A DNA stretch of 22,143 nucleotides. Origin: CAZTKP01 sp964614215. Lineage in GTDB: Bacteria; UBP6; UBA1177. This document shows, piece after piece, positions 17,068 through 22,143 of this stretch. A program made the position numbers and the translations under genes. The notes below the pieces were generated by a model. It ran no database searches. It saw nothing but the letters and a program-made list of their open reading frames with translations, and was not told where the DNA came from. Position 1 is the stretch's first letter. Every line of letters begins with the position of its first letter. The DNA is taken from positions 1 through 22,143 of the forward strand of contig CAZTKP010000031.1 of NCBI GenBank assembly GCA_964614215.1. The letters run 5' to 3'.

Positions 17068-17549
17068 TCTCCTTTCTCCGCCTTTTCGCCTCTTGCCCTG
17101 TTCATAAAATCAAAGACCATGTCAAAATCGCTCTTGCTGACATCTTCAGTTGCATCAAGAACCTCTCTAGGCCAGATCTGAATGGTCTCTATACTTCCAA
17201 CCAAAGCGACTTCCCTGTTTATTCCGCAGTAATCTATCAACTGTTTGGGAAGCCTTATTCTATTATGGTTATCAAGCTCAACTGTCTCAGCTGTAGCGAT
17301 ATACCACCTTACAAACTTGTTCTTGAGTTCACCTTCCGGAAAACTTTCCACAAGCTTCATCTTCTTCTGCCATGACTCGTCAGAAAAGATCTCCAGGTAT
17401 TTTTCATTAGGGGACATACCTCTTGCGATCACAACGCTACTTGATGTTTCAAGACCTAAAGGTGAATACCAGATAGAAGGAAAAGGCATTCTACCCTTTG
17501 TGTCCAGCTTGTAATCTTTTCTGCCGTGGAAGAGAACTTCTTTTAACAT
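17064..17549 (-). CDS. mraZ: MraZ, dcw operon transcriptional regulator
   Basis: MraZ is an AbrB/SpoVT-type DNA-binding protein that forms ring-shaped oligomers and controls the dcw operon it heads. The 161-residue protein has the two expected half-domains, each with the DxxxR signature: LDTKGRMPFP (15-24) and ELDNHNRIRLP (91-101). The length is slightly above the usual 140-155, because of a charged C-terminal tail (ARGEKAEKGE). It is the first gene of the operon and overlaps rsmH by four bases. Direct TGG repeats lie just upstream, consistent with autoregulation in this family. The ribosome binding site is weak (AAGTGG) and overlaps the last of those repeats. Confidence 0.97.
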   Translation of the reverse strand: MLKEVLFHGRKDYKLDTKGRMPFPSIWYSPLGLETSSSVVIARGMSPNEKYLEIFSDESWQKKMKLVESFPEGELKNKFVRWYIATAETVELDNHNRIRLPKQLIDYCGINREVALVGSIETIQIWPREVLDATEDVSKSDFDMVFDFMNRARGEKAEKGE

Positions 17550-17557
17550 TTTTTACC

Positions 17558-17599
17558 ACTTAATGTTCCAATTACTCCATCTTTTACCACATCTTCACA
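17558..17599 (-). promoter_or_regulatory. Candidate MraZ operator (TGG/TGT direct repeats)
   Basis: On the minus strand upstream of mraZ, repeats begin at 17599 (TGTGA), 17589 (TGGTA), 17579 (TGGAG), 17570 (TGGAA) and 17558 (TGGTA). The first three are spaced exactly ten bases apart and the next nine. Known MraZ sites are short direct repeats with ten-base periodicity in front of mraZ (TGGGN in E. coli). The match here is to spacing and the TGG core, not to the third G. The repeats overlap the candidate mraZ promoter, which would suit repression. Confidence 0.45.
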
Positions 17600-17609
17600 C
17601 AGTTTGCAA
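17581..17609 (-). promoter_or_regulatory. Candidate promoter for the dcw operon
   Basis: A TTGCAA element (17604-17609) is separated by 17 bases from TAAAAG (17581-17586) on the minus strand; each matches four of six consensus positions for a housekeeping sigma factor. Two long A-runs just upstream (plus-strand T-runs at about 17610-17630) could act as an UP element. Transcription would begin about 25 bases before the mraZ ATG. This is prediction by eye. Confidence 0.4.
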
Positions 17610-17657
17610 TTTTTTTTCAGCTTTTTTTTTATTTAATGTGCGCGAACTTTTTAAAAA

Positions 17658-17686
17658 TTGATTTATAGGAACCATGCGTGTAATAT
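17658..17686 (+). promoter_or_regulatory. Candidate promoter for the MshEN/HD-domain gene
   Basis: TTGATT (17658-17663) and TAATAT (17681-17686) are separated by exactly 17 bases, each with four of six consensus matches. Transcription would start near 17693, giving a leader of about 42 bases. An AGGAG (17725-17729) sits five bases before the ATG at 17735. Confidence 0.45.
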
Positions 17687-17734
17687 TGTATTTCCATACT
17701 GGTTGTTTAAAAACCTGCTGATCCAGGAGTTGAT

Positions 17735-19405
17735 ATGGGCGTTAAAGTTGGTCAATACTTTATTGAAAAGAAACTGATAACAGAGAAAGATCTTAGAGAA
17801 GCTCTCGCCTATCAGAAAAATCATCCGGGGTATCTTGGTGAAATTCTTCTAAAACTTGAGATGATCGAAGAAAGTGCTCTGCTTCACTATCTCTCAAAAA
17901 GGTTTAATGTTCAATACATTTCAAGCGAAAAACTTGAAAAAATGCCTGTGAAGAAGCCGACGGACGTTATTCCTGAAAAGCTTGCTATGGAAAAGAACAT
18001 CTTCCCTCTCAAATATTCCTTTGACAGTTTCATGCTTACGATACTGACTTATGAGCCTCAGAACATCGCTCTGTTCGACGAGTTAAAGGTTCTTCTTACC
18101 GGTGTTCATTCCGTTGTTCCTGTAGTTACGCATTACAGAGCTCTGAAAGCTCTTGTGTTCAAACAGTACAAAGGTGACCTTCAAGCTTTTGACAGGCTTG
18201 TCAAAAAAGGCGTTGATATGAACCTGATGATGCCTGGACACGAATCCGTTTTAGGGATGGATGAGAATCAGACTCTGGGCAGTACAATTGAAGACATTGC
18301 AAACGATAGTAATGAAAAAGCCGCACAGGACAAGAGAGAGAGTTTCTCCATGATAGTAAATCAGGGAGAGATACTCAACGGTCGCGATACAACCTCTGTG
18401 ACTGCATCAATGATAAGTCTTATGCCTACCTGGGCAAAAGAGCAGAAAGGTCAGACTGTCGAACTTCTCAGAATTTTTGCAAACCTCCTTGATTCTGCAA
18501 GAGATCCTGTGTTCTTCGGACATACACAGAGAGTAGCGGCAATGACACAGGAGATAGGCCATGAAATGAGCCTTTCCGAAGTTGAACTGCATGACCTTCT
18601 TGTAGCAGCCTATATTCATGATGCAGGAAAAAAGCAGCATGTAACGGCAATGGATATAAAGCAGAGACTGAACCCGGACAGACTTGTAAGATACTCCAAG
18701 ATAGCTACAAAACTGTTCTCCACTGTTGAACTCTCGAGACTTACCTTCAGCTATCTTTCAAATATGTATGAAACATATAACGGAGTAGGATTCCCTCATG
18801 GTTTGAGACTTAACGAGATCCCGATGGGGGCCTTGATACTTCTCATGACCGATACTTTTGATTATATGACGAGAATCAGCAACATTCCTGCTCCGACTGT
18901 TTTTAAACAGATACAGGAGCTCAGGTTCTTTCCGGAACAGCTTACTGAAGCACTGAAAAAGACTCAGCAGATAGATTCTCTGCCGCAGTATTCCAGCTTA
19001 CCTCACATGGAAGCCGTCATTATAAGTAGAAGACGTTTTGATGTCGACGATATTGCAGAAAAACTGAACAGGTTGAACGTTAAGACGCACAAGGCGGAAA
19101 AAATAGAAAAAGCCGCTCAGATAATTAAAGAGAAGAAAGATACCGTTAACTTTATTCTCTGTGATGTCGATATGCCGGAAAGCAAAATAACTCCTTTAAA
19201 GTTTCTCTCTGCAATAAAACATAAAAAGGTTTTGTCTGATATTCCATTTTATTTCTTTTCACAATTCTCAGTGGAAAAGAATATCCTGACAACTGCCAGA
19301 GCTTTAAAAGCTAACGGAGTCTTTGCAAACTATCATCCTGTAGAGATGACAAGAAAGATCGTTCAGGAAGTTCAGAAATTAAAGAAGGACGGCCGAACAG
19401 CCTGA
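17735..19405 (+). CDS. MshEN / HD-GYP-like / receiver-like fusion protein
   Basis: The 556-residue protein has no membrane segment. Residues 4-61 contain two tandem helical motifs, VGQYFIEKKLITEKDLREAL and LGEILLKLEMIEESALLHYL, typical of MshEN/T2SSE N-terminal domains, some of which bind c-di-GMP. A central HD domain (about 245-380) has H263 (GHTQRVA), HDAGK (295-299), NGVGFPHGL (349-357) and TDTFDY (372-377). That is the HD-GYP layout with GFP for GYP, but the paired histidines before it are Met-Tyr and the histidine after the HD motif is missing, so hydrolysis of c-di-GMP is doubtful. The C-terminus (about 427-550) resembles a receiver: ILCDVDMP (474-481) could hold the acceptor Asp, but the acidic pair and the conserved lysine are absent. 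It is divergent from the dcw operon. I infer a signalling or docking role; the partner is unknown. Confidence 0.82.
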   Translation: MGVKVGQYFIEKKLITEKDLREALAYQKNHPGYLGEILLKLEMIEESALLHYLSKRFNVQYISSEKLEKMPVKKPTDVIPEKLAMEKNIFPLKYSFDSFMLTILTYEPQNIALFDELKVLLTGVHSVVPVVTHYRALKALVFKQYKGDLQAFDRLVKKGVDMNLMMPGHESVLGMDENQTLGSTIEDIANDSNEKAAQDKRESFSMIVNQGEILNGRDTTSVTASMISLMPTWAKEQKGQTVELLRIFANLLDSARDPVFFGHTQRVAAMTQEIGHEMSLSEVELHDLLVAAYIHDAGKKQHVTAMDIKQRLNPDRLVRYSKIATKLFSTVELSRLTFSYLSNMYETYNGVGFPHGLRLNEIPMGALILLMTDTFDYMTRISNIPAPTVFKQIQELRFFPEQLTEALKKTQQIDSLPQYSSLPHMEAVIISRRRFDVDDIAEKLNRLNVKTHKAEKIEKAAQIIKEKKDTVNFILCDVDMPESKITPLKFLSAIKHKKVLSDIPFYFFSQFSVEKNILTTARALKANGVFANYHPVEMTRKIVQEVQKLKKDGRTA

Positions 19406-21736
19406 GCTGTTTTCTGAAGAAGTTTCCTCATCTGTTTCACATACACCGTAATAACAGGTTCCTTTCTGACCTTCGGCTGTTTCACACTCTTTCCAGTTCT
19501 TTTCAAGGTCACTCATGAACGAAAAATCTTCTGTGCTGTTATTACAAACTGTTTTTGTACAGGGTTTTGCTTCATCTGATATTCTGTTCTCACCTACACA
19601 GCTTCCTTCGGAGCAGACACCGTTAACTGTGCAGAACAGACCATCATCACAAGTTTGTCCCTCATTAAGAGGAGTTTTCTCACATTCACCTGTCTTTGAG
19701 TTACACGTTCCTTCAGAACAGACACTGTCATATATGGAACAATCTGTCGGCCCGCTATCCACACACTCTCCCTGCTGACATGTCATTCTCTCAAAACAGA
19801 GATCTTCTGTAACTCCGCAGAAAAAACCATCGGGTCTTTGCATTATTTTACAGGACTCAGTGTCTTCATTGCACACATTGCTCTGACAGAGACCATTCTT
19901 TTCCAGGGAACATGGAAGCGCATCGTAGTTCTTCTGACAGTAACCTTCACTACAGACTTCCGTGCCGTTACAGAAAATATTGTCATCACATTCAGCATCT
20001 GTGGTGCATTCCTGCATATTCAGTCTGAGAGAAGGGTCTCCCAGATAGTTCATTTCATATTTCACTGTAAGAAGAACTGAAGAACTTGACCAGCTTTCCT
20101 TTGTGTACTGCATAACCCATGAAGGAAAATTGTTCTCAGCAACTGCTTTTATAAAAACAGACCCATAGGCAAAAAGATCTTGCGAACCTGTGCTGTAGTT
20201 ACTGTAGATAGAGCCGTAAGACACCTGAGAAGATGCCACAACACCTACTGCTGAATTTAACAGAACCTTAAATCCCAGATTTCTGGAATTTTCAACTGTT
20301 CCGTTAAGACAGCTTCCCATAAATACAAACGGGCTGTGGTCTTCCATGCTTTCCGTCATTTCTGAATCAACAAACGTTTCCGCCTTAAGCTCATAACTAT
20401 CCGCATAACCGCTGCCGTTTCTGTCACTGCTCCAGATAGTCTTTATTGAATATGTCGGCATTCCGTGCCCCATCCAGTAGACCGCTCCATACCCATCGTT
20501 CCAGTTTGAAAGCATACTTGAATAGGTCAGCTCATCTTCTTCCGTAAATTCTGAAGGATCTCTACCGCTTTTCTCAACAAGAGTTTTTGTGGTAAACGTT
20601 TCATCCAGAACATTCTCCTCAAGGTATCTGACGACATAGGCTCCGTCCATTTTGGGCATTCCCATCTGACCATCCTGCATGGGGTAATAGGCAATTGAGG
20701 TCGGAAAAAGCATCTTTTTTCTATATTTGGCTTCTGAAGGTTTCTCCTGAATATACTCTATCGTTCTCCGGAGTATTTTATCTGCATCCTGATAGCGCTC
20801 GTTATAAAAAGGTATCCTTCCGACAACAAGTTCAAAATCAAGATTAACACCGTCTGCTCTCTCACCGTAGATAGCATTCCCGTTAGAGTTCATCGGTTCA
20901 CTTATCTCGGCATAGAAAATATCTGTCGGAACAGGTTCATAGCCGGGGTCTTCGGTTTCCTGATAATTCGGTTTAGTGGTGATCATGGGAATTCCCGTGC
21001 CTCCCGGGACCGGGTCGGCAATTATCAACAGGAAGTAATAATCACTGTAAATTGAACGAAGGAATTCTCTAATTTTTTCAACCAGTTCCGGACCACTAAG
21101 GTCCTCGCCCCCAAAATCTTTTTCGGTGAACACATCTATCCTGAATCCGTCCGCTCTTTTTGCATCTATGTAGTTGGAAAGTTCTGTAGAATTTGATTTA
21201 AAGGCCTCCGTTGTAAGAACTATCATGGAATCACGGCCTTTCTTTACAGTTAGCACATCATAGTTCGTTCCTTCGGTATATACGCGTATCTTTTTTATAA
21301 GAATACCCTTTGTTTCTCCGAGAGGAATAAGCGGATAGAACTTCATCCTGTATACTTTCTGCTCTCTTTTAAAGGAAGGTGCGCTGATAAAAGTGAACTT
21401 ATCTATCGAAGGAAGCAGCTTCTGAGCAGTGTCAACGGGTCTCACTCTTGAAAGATCTACAAGTCTAATCAGTGGAACACCTTTTTTCAGGGGTTTGCTG
21501 AAACTTACACTCTCCTTCTCAATTATCTCAACTCTGCTTATCTTACCGTTAAAAACAAGATCTTTATACGGCAGAAGAACCTTTTCTCCGGTACCGTCAA
21601 GTTCATAACCTTCGATATCAGGAACAGTAAAACCGTCCTGCTCAAGAACCTTGAGTTCAGGAACGGTTATATCAACAGTCTGAGAATACAGAACGGGACT
21701 AAACATTAACAAGGTAAGGAAAAGAAATTTTTTCAT
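19379..21736 (-). CDS. Secreted C25 (gingipain-type) cysteine peptidase with Cys-rich tail
   Basis: The 785-residue protein has a Sec signal peptide (about 1-19, KKFLFLTLLMFSPVLYSQ). A propeptide-like beta region follows, then a C25 peptidase domain (about 170-573). The catalytic histidine is in WMGHG (421-425, H424) and the cysteine in MGSCLNG (473-479, C476), followed by the structural VGVVASSQVSYGSIYS stretch; YLGDPSLRL (564-572) closes the domain. Residues 577-766 are a cysteine-rich region with repeated CDDxxFC...GxC units like those in myxobacterial surface proteins. The C-terminus is SSGCSAVLL, a Gly-Cys motif without the membrane helix and arginines of a MYXO-CTERM tag. GAGG precedes the ATG by about six bases. 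Its end overlaps the plus-strand gene by 27 bases. A role in extracellular proteolysis or surface protein processing is inferred; the target is unknown. Confidence 0.9.
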   Translation of the reverse strand: MKKFLFLTLLMFSPVLYSQTVDITVPELKVLEQDGFTVPDIEGYELDGTGEKVLLPYKDLVFNGKISRVEIIEKESVSFSKPLKKGVPLIRLVDLSRVRPVDTAQKLLPSIDKFTFISAPSFKREQKVYRMKFYPLIPLGETKGILIKKIRVYTEGTNYDVLTVKKGRDSMIVLTTEAFKSNSTELSNYIDAKRADGFRIDVFTEKDFGGEDLSGPELVEKIREFLRSIYSDYYFLLIIADPVPGGTGIPMITTKPNYQETEDPGYEPVPTDIFYAEISEPMNSNGNAIYGERADGVNLDFELVVGRIPFYNERYQDADKILRRTIEYIQEKPSEAKYRKKMLFPTSIAYYPMQDGQMGMPKMDGAYVVRYLEENVLDETFTTKTLVEKSGRDPSEFTEEDELTYSSMLSNWNDGYGAVYWMGHGMPTYSIKTIWSSDRNGSGYADSYELKAETFVDSEMTESMEDHSPFVFMGSCLNGTVENSRNLGFKVLLNSAVGVVASSQVSYGSIYSNYSTGSQDLFAYGSVFIKAVAENNFPSWVMQYTKESWSSSSVLLTVKYEMNYLGDPSLRLNMQECTTDAECDDNIFCNGTEVCSEGYCQKNYDALPCSLEKNGLCQSNVCNEDTESCKIMQRPDGFFCGVTEDLCFERMTCQQGECVDSGPTDCSIYDSVCSEGTCNSKTGECEKTPLNEGQTCDDGLFCTVNGVCSEGSCVGENRISDEAKPCTKTVCNNSTEDFSFMSDLEKNWKECETAEGQKGTCYYGVCETDEETSSENSSGCSAVLL
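19396..19413 (+). terminator. Possible weak terminator hairpin at the convergent gene ends
   Basis: AACAGC-CTGA-GCTGTT forms a perfect six-base-pair stem with a four-base loop, followed by two further Ts. The TGA stop of the plus-strand gene lies in the loop. The stem is short and the T-tract minimal, and it lies inside the coding end of the opposing peptidase gene, so termination is only a possibility. On the minus strand the hairpin is followed by CGGCCG, with no T-tract. Confidence 0.3.
19439..20007 (-). repeat. Cysteine-rich repeat region of the C25 peptidase
   Basis: Within the peptidase, residues about 577-766 hold about 26 cysteines. Imperfect units recur around CDDNIFCNG (583-591), CSEGYC (595-600), CSEGTC (673-678), CDDGLFC (696-702) and CSEGSC (708-713). 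The pattern resembles the Cys-rich repeats of myxobacterial and other deltaproteobacterial exported proteins. Disulfide-bonded stalk or surface-association functions are inferred. Confidence 0.75.
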
Positions 21737-21819
21737 AACAACCTCAAAAGCAAAGAAACAACACAGTTAGAAATAAGCAATTTGGATTCCATAGAGATAT
21801 CTTGATTGAAAACAGCAAC
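21737..21819 (-). other. dapH to peptidase intergenic spacer
   Basis: This 83-base AT-rich gap has the peptidase ribosome binding site at its left end (TTTTGAGG upstream of the ATG). No convincing terminator hairpin for dapH and no clear promoter were found, so read-through from dapH into the peptidase gene is possible. Confidence 0.5.
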
Positions 21820-22143
21820 TTAGTTAAGTTTTCTCAGAGCATCGACAAGTTCGGTCTTTGACTTGGTCTTTTCATCGACCATTTTTATAAGTTTGGCTGG
21901 AACACCTGCAACAACAGAATTAGGAGCAACGTCACTTGTAACAACAGCTCCTGCAGCAACAACTGAGTTCTTCCCAATCCGTACACCTTCAAGAACCACA
22001 GCATTCGCTCCCATGAGAACACCGTCCTCGACGATCACGGGAGTGGCACTCGGAGGTTCCACGACACCGGCGAGCACAGTTCCGGCACCGATATGACAGT
22101 TTTCACCAACGATAGCTCTTCCGCCGACAACAACGTTCATATC
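21820..22143 (-). CDS. dapH: Tetrahydrodipicolinate N-acetyltransferase DapH (C-terminal part)
   Basis: DapH transfers an acetyl group from acetyl-CoA to tetrahydrodipicolinate in the acetylase route to meso-diaminopimelate and lysine. The visible 107 or so residues are the C-terminal part of a left-handed beta-helix made of hexapeptide repeats. They include GGRAIVGENCHIGAGTVLAG, the VEPPSATPVIVEDGVLMGAN stretch that marks DapH among hexapeptide transferases, IGKNSVVAAGAVVTSDV, and VAGVPAKLIK. A helical KTKSKTELVDALRKLN tail also matches DapH. The reading frame continues past the right edge (a GAT codon precedes the first ATG seen), so the gene is 5'-truncated by the window. The product would supply the DAP that MurE adds. 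Confidence 0.9.
   Translation of the reverse strand, partial: DMNVVVGGRAIVGENCHIGAGTVLAGVVEPPSATPVIVEDGVLMGANAVVLEGVRIGKNSVVAAGAVVTSDVAPNSVVAGVPAKLIKMVDEKTKSKTELVDALRKLN

Noticed and set aside
17601..17640. T-runs as a rho-independent terminator upstream of the plus-strand gene
   Set aside because: No GC-containing hairpin precedes either T-run. They read better as A-tracts upstream of the mraZ promoter.
17735..19405. Annotation as a functional c-di-GMP phosphodiesterase
   Set aside because: Several HD-GYP metal-binding histidines are replaced and GYP is GFP, so catalytic activity cannot be claimed from sequence.
19439..20007. CRISPR-like or tandem DNA repeat
   Set aside because: The periodicity is at the protein level (cysteine spacing); the nucleotide units are not identical and have no spacer structure.

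Overview
The window is dominated by one compact minus-strand operon, about 17.5 kb long, that is a nearly complete division and cell wall (dcw) cluster. Reading in the direction of transcription (right to left) the order is mraZ, rsmH, ftsL, ftsI, murE, murF, murD, ftsW, a murG-like gene, murC, murB, ddl, ftsQ, ftsA, ftsZ and etfA. A probable further gene begins at position 10 and runs off the left edge. Genes overlap by 4 to 23 bases or are separated by at most 18 bases, so translational coupling is likely throughout. Two things are unusual. mraY, normally between murF and murD, is absent from its slot. The gene in the murG slot has lost most of the glycine-rich motifs that define MurG. The operon also runs straight from ftsZ into etfA, an electron-transfer flavoprotein subunit.

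A divergent 185-base intergenic region (17550-17734) separates mraZ from a plus-strand gene (17735-19405). It carries a candidate promoter in each direction and TGG-type direct repeats upstream of mraZ that resemble MraZ operator boxes. The plus-strand gene encodes a 556-residue protein. It joins an MshEN-like (type II/IV secretion ATPase N-terminal) domain, an HD-GYP-like domain that has lost several metal-binding histidines, and a degenerate receiver-like domain. This suggests a c-di-GMP-related signalling or scaffold protein beside the division operon.

The plus-strand gene converges on, and overlaps by 27 bases, a minus-strand gene (19379-21736). That gene encodes a secreted C25 (gingipain-type) cysteine peptidase with a cysteine-rich repeat tail and a short Gly-Cys-Ser C-terminus. 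Upstream of it, and cut by the right edge, is dapH, which makes a precursor of meso-diaminopimelate.

How the genes fit together: DapH feeds diaminopimelate synthesis. MurE (with the DNPR motif of DAP-adding enzymes), MurF, MurD, MurC, MurB and Ddl build the UDP-MurNAc-pentapeptide. The MurG-like protein is in the place of the lipid II glycosyltransferase, and FtsW/FtsI polymerise and cross-link septal peptidoglycan. FtsQ, FtsL, FtsA and FtsZ form the divisome. The missing step in the window is MraY.

Organism: a low-to-moderate GC bacterium with meso-DAP peptidoglycan. The C25 peptidase, the Myxococcales-style cysteine repeats, the GCS tail, and a PASTA-bearing FtsI suggest a deltaproteobacteria/Myxococcota-like or other uncultivated lineage. 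This placement is an inference from gene content, not a phylogenetic result. No RNA genes, CRISPR arrays or insertion sequences were seen, and no gene-free stretch exceeds 300 bases.
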